IMG/VR virus record: IMGVR_UViG_3300031974_003661
Location: 1-35,983 of that record
DNA: 35,983 bases
Source: a virus
Reading direction: 5' to 3' (one strand)
Below, one piece after another: positions 8,523 through 17,800 of this stretch. Position 1 is the first letter of the stretch, and each line of letters opens with the position of its first letter. The position numbers and the translations under genes are program-made. Under the pieces are notes generated by a model, which worked only from the letters and a program-made list of their open reading frames with translations, was not told where the DNA came from and did not search any database.

Positions 8523-8881
8523 TGCGGGCCGGCGACCTTCACGATAAGTTTGATATTTATGCCGTCACGCAAACGGTCAATGTTTGGGGCGATTTTGTTT
8601 CGGCGGAGACCATTCGCTTCTCGGGTGTTCGGTGTTCCATTCTCCACATGGGCACACCTAGCGCTGGTGCTAGTGAGTTTACTGATGATGACCAGCGGGT
8701 TGGTGAGATGAAGATTGAGTTCAAGTGCCGTTACCTCAGCGGTGTCGAATTCAGCGATGTCATCTACTACAACGGCGGCAGGTTCAACGTCTATAGCATC
8801 CTGCCTATTGGAAAGCGTGAGGGCATGCGTATCCGCGCCCGCCGCCGCGACAACACCAACGACTCCAACCCTGCTGACTAA
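8522..8881 (+). CDS. Head closure / head-tail adaptor protein
   Basis: This 119-residue protein has the hallmarks of SPP1 gp16-like head-tail adaptors. It starts MRAGDLHDKFDIY, then has a small beta barrel with 'KIEFKCRYLSGVEFSDVIYYNGGRFNVYSI' and ends in a basic 'KREGMRIRARRRD'. It would close the connector and prevent DNA leakage. It overlaps both neighbours by one base. Confidence 0.85.
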   Translation: MRAGDLHDKFDIYAVTQTVNVWGDFVSAETIRFSGVRCSILHMGTPSAGASEFTDDDQRVGEMKIEFKCRYLSGVEFSDVIYYNGGRFNVYSILPIGKREGMRIRARRRDNTNDSNPAD

Positions 8882-9342
8882 TGGCTCAACAGGGGCGTCA
8901 GACAGTCACGTTTATCATCAAGGGTACGGACCGCAAGGACCCCCTGCCTAGGAAGCTTCGGGCCATCATGAGCTTGAGCAAGCGTCGCAAGCTGCTCTAC
9001 AATATCGTCAGGGACTCGGGTAAGCCAATGCGCGATATGATGCGGGCGGGGTCACCTGTTCGCACTGGCGTTCTCAAGAAGTCTTTCCATGTGCGTCAGG
9101 CCAAGAAGAAGAAGTTTACTCAAGTTTCTGTCTTCGTTGGCGGAATCAAGGGGACGTTTGCGGGCATGGATGGTCCGCAGAAATATGCCGGTTGGAGGGC
9201 GCACTGGGCCGAGCTTGGTACTGTTAATCACCCAGGTAATTATTTCTTGCAACCAGCTATCCGCATAGGCACTATCCGTGCAGTCGGAATCATACGCGCA
9301 CGGATGCGTAAATTAGTCCGGAATTTAGGGAAGTTAAAGTAA
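8881..9342 (+). CDS. HK97 gp10-like tail completion protein
   Basis: This 153-residue basic protein matches the HK97 gp10 family. It has 'KPMRDMMRAGSPVRTGVLKKSF' in the middle, a Lys-rich beta hairpin, then 'YAGWRAHWAELGTVNHPGNYFLQPAI'. Such proteins join tail to connector. It overlaps the head-closure gene by one base and is followed after ten bases by the first tail tube gene, the usual order. Confidence 0.85.
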   Translation: MAQQGRQTVTFIIKGTDRKDPLPRKLRAIMSLSKRRKLLYNIVRDSGKPMRDMMRAGSPVRTGVLKKSFHVRQAKKKKFTQVSVFVGGIKGTFAGMDGPQKYAGWRAHWAELGTVNHPGNYFLQPAIRIGTIRAVGIIRARMRKLVRNLGKLK

Positions 9343-9352
9343 GCAGAACGAC

Positions 9353-9955
9353 ATGGCTATTATCAAATCAAAAGTTTTGGGTCTGTATGTGCTCGACCAG
9401 GCCGACGCTCAGACCGATCCCTATATCGTCGGTAACGGCGCAGATGTGAACGCCGCAGCAGCCAACGCCTTTGCTAACGGCGCTGTTGCTAATGACAAGG
9501 TTCTGCTGACTAACGGAACCGCCTTCCTTGGTATGTACACTCTTGGTGGAACTCAAGGTTCCCCTACAACCACCGAAATCACCGACTTCCGCCTTGCCTT
9601 GGCCGCCACGAGCACGACCATGGATATCAGCAACTCGGTGAACGAAATCGTTGCCCGCGATGGACAGGGGGGTAGCGAAACCTACATCGTTAGTGGAGCT
9701 CAAACCTGGAGCCTTAGCGGTGACGGATTCCTTACCGATTCTACTAATGACATGAGCCACAACATCTGGCTTTCTAGCTCCGGCAGTAAGTATGTCATCT
9801 GCAAGTTCGATACCGATGTGACTGACAACACAAGTCAGAACTACGTCGGCCAGGGCTTGATTGAAAGCTTCTCTTTGTCTGGTGGCTTTGACGACAATGT
9901 CACCTACTCCTTCACCGTGAATGGTTACGGTAAGATTTACACCTACGCAGGATAA
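9353..9955 (+). CDS. Major tail tube protein, first copy
   Basis: This 200-residue protein fits a phage major tail protein by position and by its Ser/Thr/Gly-rich beta composition. The central motif 'LAATSTTMDISNSVNEIVARD' and the end 'VTYSFTVNGYGKIYT' recur in modified form in the next gene, showing the two are paralogues. The tube is a stack of hexameric rings built around the tape measure. Which copy forms the bulk of the tube cannot be told from sequence. Confidence 0.75.
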   Translation: MAIIKSKVLGLYVLDQADAQTDPYIVGNGADVNAAAANAFANGAVANDKVLLTNGTAFLGMYTLGGTQGSPTTTEITDFRLALAATSTTMDISNSVNEIVARDGQGGSETYIVSGAQTWSLSGDGFLTDSTNDMSHNIWLSSSGSKYVICKFDTDVTDNTSQNYVGQGLIESFSLSGGFDDNVTYSFTVNGYGKIYTYAG

Positions 9956-9957
9956 TC

Positions 9958-10554
9958 ATGGCTAGTATTCTTAACGCAAACAACCTCGCGGTTTATCACA
10001 TCGACACCGATAGCGGTGATAAGCCCTTCGTTTTCCAGGCTGGTTCAGCAATCACTTGGGCTAGCTCGAGTGATGACGCTAACATCAAGACCGCCTTGCT
10101 TGCCGCAGGTGTAGCCGCAGGGTTCTACCTCATCAAGCAGAACGACGGAACCTTTATTACTGCCGGTTCCTATGATGACACCACGAGCTCTGAGACCTTT
10201 ACAACCTCTGCCTTCTCTATTCTTGCCGCCGCTACGAGCAGCACGTTGGACATCTCTAATGAGATTAACGACGTTGCCCGCGATGCTGGTCAGGGGGGTG
10301 TGATTCAGGAGAAGGACAACAGCTTTACTGTTAGCGCAGAGGGTTTGATTGAAGCGATCGGCACCGACACGGGCCGGACCCTGGTTGATATTGCCAATGC
10401 CGGCGATTACATTGTTGTTCGATTCTACTTGGACTCTAGCGACGCCTACGTCGGAATCGCTCTGATTGACTCTATCAGCCTGACAGGTACTGTTGACGAA
10501 ACGGCCACGTACAGTGTTACGTTCGCCGGCGTCGATAGCCTTATCAAAGATTAG
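9958..10554 (+). CDS. Major tail tube protein, second copy, ending at a TAG
   Basis: This 198-residue paralogue of the preceding tail protein carries 'LAAATSSTLDISNEINDVARD' and ends 'TATYSVTFAGVDSLIKD'. It ends at a TAG at 10552-10554 that is followed in the same frame by 323 more open codons. It most likely makes two products: a short tube subunit and a readthrough form of 522 residues. Lambda and other phages carry extra C-terminal beta domains on tail tube subunits, which is the expected role of the extension. Confidence 0.8.
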   Translation: MASILNANNLAVYHIDTDSGDKPFVFQAGSAITWASSSDDANIKTALLAAGVAAGFYLIKQNDGTFITAGSYDDTTSSETFTTSAFSILAAATSSTLDISNEINDVARDAGQGGVIQEKDNSFTVSAEGLIEAIGTDTGRTLVDIANAGDYIVVRFYLDSSDAYVGIALIDSISLTGTVDETATYSVTFAGVDSLIKD

Positions 10555-10586
10555 CTGATCTACTCCGGATCGGGAGGGTCCGGGGG
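10552..10586 (+). promoter_or_regulatory. Candidate stop-codon readthrough signal
   Basis: The amber codon at 10552-10554 is followed by CTG, then after eight bases by a 7-bp stem (CTCCGGA at 10563-10569 with TCCGGGG at 10579-10585, one U-G pair) enclosing a nine-base loop. A stem about eight bases after the stop is the classic position for a readthrough stimulator in viruses. The frame stays open across it into a Gly/Ser linker. Efficiency is unknown. Confidence 0.5.
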
Positions 10587-11526
10587 CGATAGCGGAGGTG
10601 GCGGCGGAAGCACTGCTACTAATACGTTCCCGATTGCGTCGGCGACGAGCGTTCTTACGCACTCTATTTCGTCTCTGTCTACGGAGAACTCAGAAACCGT
10701 AGAAGATTCGAGTGGTCTAGCATACACCATGCCTGACCCTGACGCAACTCCTCAGGGGTCTATGTTCTCGGTTACTGTTAGTGGAAGCCACGTAGTAAAC
10801 GGGAACACCGTGGTGATGAAGCTGTACCGTTATTCGGCGCTTCAGGCTGTTGTTTTTGTGGCTCAGAGGTCTTTCACCTTAACTAGCGTATCTAACAACA
10901 GTCAGACTTTGACCTGGTCCGCCGGGTTCTCTGCTGCTGATGCCGATGGCCGTCATCTGATTTTTAGGGACTCGGTTTCAATTGACGACAACGGAGCGCA
11001 AGACTGCTACATGGAGACCATTATTACCGATGGCTCAAATGAAACGAGTGTCGCGTCGTTCTTCGGTTATTCGTTTGCCAACTTCGCACAGGATAGCTCT
11101 ACTGGTCTGTCACCAAACCTTGACTTTGCTAGCGCAACCACGACCGGCTTGGCTTTGATGACGCATCGCACCCTGTCCATTGACGACGATACCAATACCG
11201 CACTTGACCTAGCGTCGAGCACCCCACACACGGCAAACTGGGGCGATGTTTTTGACATTACCCTGAGCAACCAGGACAACGATGGTGGTTCGCAAAACCT
11301 GATTGATTACTACATCGAATCTGGCGGTACCAAGACTTACCTAGAGTTCAGCTTTAATCAAACCGTTTGGGGTCAAGACTTGCCCGGTAGCGGGGTGCAG
11401 GTCGGTTTTATTAGGCTGCCCGCCTCTGGAACAAATGGTACGTATTCATTTGGATACCGAGTGAAACATGCCGATAGTACCGCAGAGGTCAGCCGCAACT
11501 ACACCTTGCAATTTAGTATCTCTTAA
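10555..11526 (+). CDS. C-terminal extension of tail tube protein, made by amber readthrough
   Basis: These 323 codons continue the frame of the second tail tube gene past its TAG. The first 58 codons contain no ATG, GTG or TTG start and encode a flexible linker (GSGGSGGDSGGGGGS), then Thr/Ser-rich sequence. Two beta-rich domains follow, around 'MFSVTVSGSHVVNGNTVVMK' and 'TYSFGYRVKHADS', resembling Ig-like or carbohydrate-binding decoration modules. A start at the ATG at 10729 would cut into the first beta domain, so a separate gene is less likely. The product would project from the tail surface. Confidence 0.65.
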   Translation: MIYSGSGGSGGDSGGGGGSTATNTFPIASATSVLTHSISSLSTENSETVEDSSGLAYTMPDPDATPQGSMFSVTVSGSHVVNGNTVVMKLYRYSALQAVVFVAQRSFTLTSVSNNSQTLTWSAGFSAADADGRHLIFRDSVSIDDNGAQDCYMETIITDGSNETSVASFFGYSFANFAQDSSTGLSPNLDFASATTTGLALMTHRTLSIDDDTNTALDLASSTPHTANWGDVFDITLSNQDNDGGSQNLIDYYIESGGTKTYLEFSFNQTVWGQDLPGSGVQVGFIRLPASGTNGTYSFGYRVKHADSTAEVSRNYTLQFSIS

Positions 11527-11529
11527 TAT

Positions 11530-11898
11530 ATGCAGAATTCTTTCCGGGGTCAGTACGACTTCAAGGTTGACGGCGTCAACTATTTTTGCTTGATCAACAT
11601 GAATGCGCTGCGCATCATGTGTAAGTCTGAGGATATTTCATTTTCAAAGCTCGATGAGTACCTCGGAGAAAACCCTTTCGAGTCGGTTCCAAAGCTAATT
11701 TATTACGGCGTCAAGAATCACCTTATTCGTCAAGGTCAATCCGTGGACGACATGATTGATTTTGAGCAGTTCTGCGCACAAGCTTTGGATGAGCCTGGAC
11801 TGTTTGAGCAGATGACATCCTGGGTCACCGAGTCCTTGGGTGGTGATGCAGAAAAAAAAACACGGGCAGCCCGTCGGAAGGCTCCGGCGAAGAAGTAA
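11530..11898 (+). CDS. Tail assembly chaperone, short form (gpG-like)
   Basis: This 122-residue protein sits between the tail tube and tape measure genes, the fixed place for tail chaperones. It is helical after a short beta start, and ends in a basic tail (KKTRAARRKAPAKK). It coats the tape measure protein before the tube polymerises. Near its end, nine consecutive A residues allow slippage into the next frame, giving the longer product. Confidence 0.8.
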   Translation: MQNSFRGQYDFKVDGVNYFCLINMNALRIMCKSEDISFSKLDEYLGENPFESVPKLIYYGVKNHLIRQGQSVDDMIDFEQFCAQALDEPGLFEQMTSWVTESLGGDAEKKTRAARRKAPAKK

Positions 11899-12194
11899 CG
11901 CTTCGCTCCCTCTATGAGGGGTCTTTTGTATTTGGTATTAAGCCCCATGAGTTTTGGGACTTGACGCTAGCTGAATACATTGCTATTCAGAAGGCGTATG
12001 AGTTCAATCTTGCCCGGCAGTGGGACATGACCTCTGCCGCCATGGCCCTGTTTGCCAACGCCAATAGCTCCAAGAGCAAACGCTTTACGCCCAAGGACTT
12101 CCACCCGCTACTCGATGTATCTTCACGGCGTGATAGTGGCATAACTACGCTTGAAGAGCGCGAAGCGTTGTTTGCCAAGCTAAAGAAGTTCTAA
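11530..12194 (+). CDS. Tail assembly chaperone, frameshifted long form (gpGT-like)
   Basis: A -1 slip on the A run at 11852-11860 joins the first chaperone frame to the frame ending at 12194, giving about 221 residues. The -1 frame is open across the junction (EKKNTGSPSEGSGEEVTLRSLYEG...), and the T part reads 'FWDLTLAEYIAIQKAYEF', a helix typical of such extensions. The only ATG in the T frame is at 11961, inside this conserved part, which argues against independent translation. The same G/GT strategy is known in lambda and most long-tailed phages. Confidence 0.8.
11852..11889 (+). promoter_or_regulatory. Programmed -1 frameshift site
   Basis: The run of nine A at 11852-11860 contains the in-frame heptamer A-AAA-AAA (11853-11859). 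Two hairpins compete downstream: ACGGG/CCCGT at 11862-11874, and CGTCGGA/TCCGGCG at 11872-11889 (one U-G pair), the second at a more usual distance. The zero frame stops at 11896-11898. Confidence 0.75.
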
Positions 12195-14899
12195 TGGCAA
12201 GCATAACAGAGTTTTCAAGGCTGAGTGCCATCTTGACGATGGACATTACGGGGTTCCTGAAGAACACCGAAATTGCCAATCAGAAGCTTGTCGCGTTTGG
12301 TCAGAAGGCATCCAAGATTGGAGCCAATATTTCTCGCGGCCTTGGTCTTGCCTTTGGCCTTGTTGGCGGCGCGGCAGTCAGCACCGCTGCGGAGTTCAAC
12401 AAGGTTAGCGTTCAGCTTCGTTCCTTGGTCGGAACCGGGTCGTTTAAGGAACTGAGTGATCAGTCGCGTCTTCTTGGTGAAAGTACCATCTTCACGCGCA
12501 TCCAAATCGTCGAGGCCCAAAAGGAGCTCGCTAAATTGGGCACGGCGGGTGGCGACATCAAGAAGATTGTCCCCCCGATTGCGGCGTTGGCCGGCGCCCT
12601 AGATGAGGATTTGGTCGGCGCTGCTTCTGGTGTGAAGGAGGCTCTCAATATTTACACCCTGAACGCTGACCAAGCCGGGCGAGTTACGGACCTGTACGCT
12701 CAGGCCGTTAAGAGTAGTGCGCTCACCATTCCTCAGCTCCGTGAAGGCCTGAAGAACATCGGTCCTATCCTCGCCCAGCAGAACTACAGCATTGAGGATA
12801 CGGTCGCGCTCTTGGCGCTCCTGTCTAACTCTGCCATCAAGGGCTCCACGGCAGGAACGAAGCTTCGCTCTACGTTTAACCGCCTTGCCAGTCAGGGCTT
12901 CGATGATGCAAACCAGAGTATCGCAAAGCTTACCGAGGGTACGTTTAGCTACTCTGAGATTTTGGAGCTGCTGAATAGCCGGGCCGCAGTCGTTGGCGCT
13001 ATCGTCACTGACCAGGCAGATTCGTTGAAGGACTTGCAGGTCAAAATGGAGACCGCAACCGGGACCTCAGAGGGGCTTGCGGAGGCATTTGAGGGCGAGC
13101 TCTTCTTTACCGTAGAGCAGCTCAAGAACGCTATCCAAAATCTTGGTATTGAGATTGGGGCCGGTCTTGTTCCCGTGGTGGAGGGTTTGCGTAACGTGGC
13201 GGTAGACCTCGCTAGGTTCTTCTCGTCTCTCGATGACTCAAGCAAGAAGGTGATTGGAACCTTTGTGGCTATGATTCCCGTTGTCGGTGGATTGGTCTTT
13301 GTAATCGGTCAGTTGGTTACTCTGATGGGCCTCTTGGCTACGACTACGGGCGCTATTGTGGCAATTGGATCTGCCGTCGCTGTTGCTTTTGGTGCCATAG
13401 CCCTTGCTGCGGCTGGTTCGAAGTCAGAAGTCGATGACTTCCGCGATACGCTAAAAGAGACTCAGGATGTCGCCGAGACAACCTTTAAGAGCGATGAGGC
13501 CTCGGAGGGGCTTCGGAAGACATCAAGCGCCTTTATCCAAGGGTCGGTCAACGCTGATAAGTTGGCCCAAAAAATTGCGGCGCTTTCGGGTGAAATCAAC
13601 ACCCTGGAAGCGTCAGGTGGGACTGAATCATTTGCTGCCGTAAAATTTGAAAGCGGCGGTGCCTTGCGAAACTTGCTTGATCAGCGTGCCGCGTACCAAG
13701 ATCTCTACGATGCTCAAGTGGAGACGAACGAGGCCAATCAAGCCGAAATAACTTCTCTAGAAAAGGTTGTTGAGGCTCGCAAAACCCTGAATCAGATTTT
13801 TGCCGATGGACTTGAGCTTAGGCAGCGGGAAGAAGAGTCTATTAAGGCAAACGAGGAGCGCAATAAGACTCTGACTAAGGTTCTGCAACAGGCCAACCGT
13901 CAGCTTGACAAAGCTCGTATCGATACCCTTCCGGATTATCAGCAGAAAGTGGCTGAAATCAACCGTAAGTTTGCCGAGCTCCGGCAGAAACTTTTGGATG
14001 CCGGCGCAAGCACCTCTGAGCTAGAAAGGATTCGCAAGGAGCTTGTTCGCCTGGCTGAGGCCGATGTGGTGAGTAACCGAGAGAGCTTCCTTGAAAGCCT
14101 GAGGGATCAGCTCGCGACTTCTGGGGGTTCTGAGATTGAAAATAGCCTAGCTAGCCTTGCTATTGCCATGCGTGATTTGCGTCGCGAAGCAGAAGACCTT
14201 GGTGTTGCGGGCCCTGAACTAGAGCGGCTGCTTAACCTCCTTGAAACTAGGCGGAGTGCCGCGTTGTTTGAGGATGAGACCGACCGTCAGCGCAAGGAGG
14301 AGCAGGACGCCCTCAAGGCCTACTCTAATTTCTTCCTGAGCGACCTTGACCTGCAAATTCAGGCCAAGAAAGATGCCGTAAAGGACATCCTGAGTGCCGC
14401 CGATTTCAGCGCCGAGCAGGAAAGAGAGATTTACGAGAAGCTTACCGACGATATCCGGAAGATGCGTGAGGACGCGGCCAAGGATGTCGAAGAGACTCAG
14501 ACCGACCTGCTTCGGCCCGTCCAGCAGTTCGCCAATCAGATTGGAAACGCCTTTGCACGCGCTATGAGGCAGGGAACTAGCTTCTTTGAGGCCTTGAAGG
14601 ACTCGTTCCTCAACTTTTTCCAGGCCATCATTGGTAAGCTGGTTGCTTTGATTACACTGTACGGCATCCTCGCCCTGCTCAGTGGCGGGGCCACGGCGGC
14701 ACCTCAGTCCGGCATTGGAGCCGCCGCCTCTGGCATCTTAGACGGTCAAAACCTCGGGCAGTTTATCGGTAGCGGACTTGGGTTCCGCTCCGCACAGGGT
14801 GGCGGAGGTATGAGTGGCTTTGGCAGCCGCATTGATGGGGGTGATATTGTGGTGAGCAACCAAGTTAGCGGTCGTCAAATGACTAGAATCGGAGGATAA
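12194..14899 (+). CDS. Tape measure protein (TP901-like)
   Basis: This 901-residue protein sets tail length and is ejected with the DNA. Residues about 60-250 match the TP901 core (AAEFNKVSVQLRSLVGTG, LGESTIFT, LLSNSAIKGSTAGTKLRSTF). A strongly hydrophobic stretch around 350-405 and another near 810-840 are the membrane segments usual in tape measures. A long Lys/Glu-rich coiled-coil region lies between. At roughly 0.15 nm per residue the tail would be about 130 nm. It starts inside the stop of the chaperone frame and overlaps the next gene by one base. Confidence 0.92.
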   Translation: MASITEFSRLSAILTMDITGFLKNTEIANQKLVAFGQKASKIGANISRGLGLAFGLVGGAAVSTAAEFNKVSVQLRSLVGTGSFKELSDQSRLLGESTIFTRIQIVEAQKELAKLGTAGGDIKKIVPPIAALAGALDEDLVGAASGVKEALNIYTLNADQAGRVTDLYAQAVKSSALTIPQLREGLKNIGPILAQQNYSIEDTVALLALLSNSAIKGSTAGTKLRSTFNRLASQGFDDANQSIAKLTEGTFSYSEILELLNSRAAVVGAIVTDQADSLKDLQVKMETATGTSEGLAEAFEGELFFTVEQLKNAIQNLGIEIGAGLVPVVEGLRNVAVDLARFFSSLDDSSKKVIGTFVAMIPVVGGLVFVIGQLVTLMGLLATTTGAIVAIGSAVAVAFGAIALAAAGSKSEVDDFRDTLKETQDVAETTFKSDEASEGLRKTSSAFIQGSVNADKLAQKIAALSGEINTLEASGGTESFAAVKFESGGALRNLLDQRAAYQDLYDAQVETNEANQAEITSLEKVVEARKTLNQIFADGLELRQREEESIKANEERNKTLTKVLQQANRQLDKARIDTLPDYQQKVAEINRKFAELRQKLLDAGASTSELERIRKELVRLAEADVVSNRESFLESLRDQLATSGGSEIENSLASLAIAMRDLRREAEDLGVAGPELERLLNLLETRRSAALFEDETDRQRKEEQDALKAYSNFFLSDLDLQIQAKKDAVKDILSAADFSAEQEREIYEKLTDDIRKMREDAAKDVEETQTDLLRPVQQFANQIGNAFARAMRQGTSFFEALKDSFLNFFQAIIGKLVALITLYGILALLSGGATAAPQSGIGAAASGILDGQNLGQFIGSGLGFRSAQGGGGMSGFGSRIDGGDIVVSNQVSGRQMTRIGG

Positions 14900-17800
14900 T
14901 GACGGAGAGGTATTACGCAGATTGGGAGGTGCCAGGCCAGGCCGCCCGTAGCTACATCAAGATTTATGACTTTGAGAACACACCCTTTGGGTGGGGCTTT
15001 TCGTCTAGTGACCCTCAGCAGCTTACAATCGCGGCTGATGGCATCAAGATTATCTACTCTGGCCGGGAAGACAACGTCTTTGAACCTATCAAATTCAGCA
15101 CCCTTGAGCTTGAGCTTATCATCCAAAACGAAGACCAGGCCAGACTCATTGATGCCGCTCGCTTGACCAAGGAGTTCAACCTAGGTATTGAGTTTGGGTA
15201 TTACATATCGGGTACGGACGCAACTTCACCTCAGTGGTACGGTGTGCTCGCCCCGCAGTCCGTCAAGGTAGACTACGGCATCGACCCTTATGGCGCCTCC
15301 CTGACTTTTACTGACGGCCTCCAGTTGCTTTCGGAAGTCAGTTACCGGGCTCCCAACGGTGACGCCTACGAGAGCCATGACCCGCTGCTTCTGCACCTGA
15401 AGCGATGCTTTCAGTACCTGCCTACTCTTCCTATGTTTCCCACCAATGGAGGGGTGCTAGAGTATGTCACCAACATTTACCACGAAAATCACGATTGGAA
15501 CCCTGCCGATCCTGGGCCCGATGTGGACGTGCTGTACCGTACTGCGTGCAACGGCCAGAGCTTTTACACCGAAGCCCCCCGTGACAACTACTTCAACAAT
15601 CTCTTCCTTGTGCAAAGGAGGACCCTGAGCTGTCTTGACGTCATCAAGGAAATTATGACGGTCATGCAATTGACCCTTAGCGTTAGGAAGGGCTATTACA
15701 TGGCTTGCTCTCACTTCCCGTACTTGACCGACACGACGTTCTACGCCAAGTATCGCTACCGCGTTTACAAGAACGAAATTCTTCCCACGCCGACGCACGC
15801 CCCGGGCACGGCTATAACCTTTAGCGATAACAATTGGGTTGTCGAAGAGGACACTTACGACGTCATGGTGGGAAGCAAGGAGGGCATTCTACCTCCCGCC
15901 GGCTCTGTCAGCTACGTTCACCGTGGGGGCGGCAGTAGTAGTGTATTTCCGCGTGGCGGAACTCACATCATTGATGTTGATTTTAGCAACACACTCAACT
16001 TTGTTGGCCCGCGCCCCAATTTGGGAGACTTTCAGTCGAATCAATCGGGCCCTTTGCTCAGTGAGTTCCCCAAAATAGACGATGAGGTTGATGTGCCCTC
16101 CGGCACGGGCTTCCGTTTGCGTGGGCGACTCCGTCTGCGGGTCCGCAACCCCCGCAACGATTTCTTGAACGACCCGACTGACCCGGTGACTCGTGCGGAC
16201 GAAATGATTGGTGCGAAAATCATTGTCAGCATGAAAATCCGTGTTGGCAACTACTATTTGCGGCAATCTGTGACTCAGCTAGGGGCAGATGACTTCACTG
16301 ATGAGAACGATTGGGGCCAAATCATCATCCAAACGGGCGCTCCTGGGGCTAGCTCGGCTGCGCCGTCATATTACTATCCCATTGAACATGGCGATGCGGA
16401 GTGGACCCAAAATTCTGCCGACAGGTTTGAGTTCATGGCTTTGCACCCGGACTTTACGCAGCCGACAGTAGAAACGCTACAATACGACGATGAGAACGGT
16501 ATAGTAACAGAATATCCGGTTGGATTGTGGCTAAAAAGGCAGACTGACACCGTCAATAAGGCCCGATATAGCACCGCATCATACCAGGAGTGGCTAGGTG
16601 AATCTGGCGTCAACAATTTTATTGAGTGGCTAGACAACGTCACCGGGTTGGGCAACAACTCACAGTACACCAACCCCGTTGTCGAATCTGACATTGATTT
16701 GCAGTTGCCATCCCTTCCGGACAGTGCCGGAGATCAAACAGGCATTGAAATCGACTGCTCAATAAGGGGTTACACCGCAGAGGGGTTCACTCTGTACGAC
16801 TCTACGGTAGCCAACATCCCTAGCCCGTCCACCAACTTCAGCTGGCTTGGCAACGTGCTCGTTGGCACACCTGCGTGGTTGGACTTTGAGTTCTTTGTTG
16901 GCGACGCGAGCCGCTCCCATGACCCAATGTATAGCGCTGAGGACGACAGTCCTGAAGGCAATGAGAGTCTGCTCCTTGGCACCACTATCTTGGGCTCTCG
17001 GTACGATAGCAACCTTGGCTCCCTTGGGTACCTGACGACAGCTGTTCTTGATGAGAATGGCGGCTACGAGGGCTATGGGTCTTGGGGGCTAGGGTGGACC
17101 TCCGTGAGCTTACCACAGGGCGCGAACAGGGGCATCTTGCAGGTTTGTGCTAACATTGGCATGGACTACTATGGTGCTGCTAAAAAGCAGTATAACCTCA
17201 TCCTTCAGCCACGGCTTAGCAATTCGCAGCAGTTTACGCCTACCGGGACATCGGCTTCGCTGATTAGCCCTGGTCAGCTATTCTACTTTGCTCGTGAGGG
17301 CTTGACCCTGCTCGTACAGAGGGTCACTAACGACCTGCACCGTGGCGTTATAGACATGCTTGCCGTCAAGCTCGACCACGACCCCCGTGTCATTACGGAG
17401 TATGACACCGGAAAGATTCGTGGCTTTATTGGTGGCGGTATGGCCCCGGTTCCGGGTGGGCAACTGTTTAGTCACCGATCCTTTGTCGAGGGCCGGAAGA
17501 AGGGGCGCTCCATGAAGCCGGCCCAAGTAGACAAGTTGAGCTTCATCAACCTCAACGCTAGTGGTACGGGGGTAGATACCATTACCGGATTTACTGCGGC
17601 CCTGACCCAGGCCCAGCTTGATAAACTGGCTGCCATCACCATCAACTCGAATGGTCAGATTACAGGACTGAATGCTTACGGGCTGTACGTCTTGGATGCG
17701 GACAACATCAATGACACAAGCACTAGCCACAAGTTCGCCTCGCAGTCTCAGCTCAATCAGATTCAAAGCAATGCCAACACCCTAACCGAAATCTACTCGG

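Noticed and set aside
10729-11526. Independent gene starting at ATG 10729
   Set aside because: The open frame extends 58 codons further upstream with a designed-looking linker, and the ATG cuts into a beta domain; readthrough explains it better.
17278-17766. Leftward 162-residue frame opposite the tail fibre gene
   Set aside because: It lies fully inside a clear gene on the other strand and has no family resemblance.
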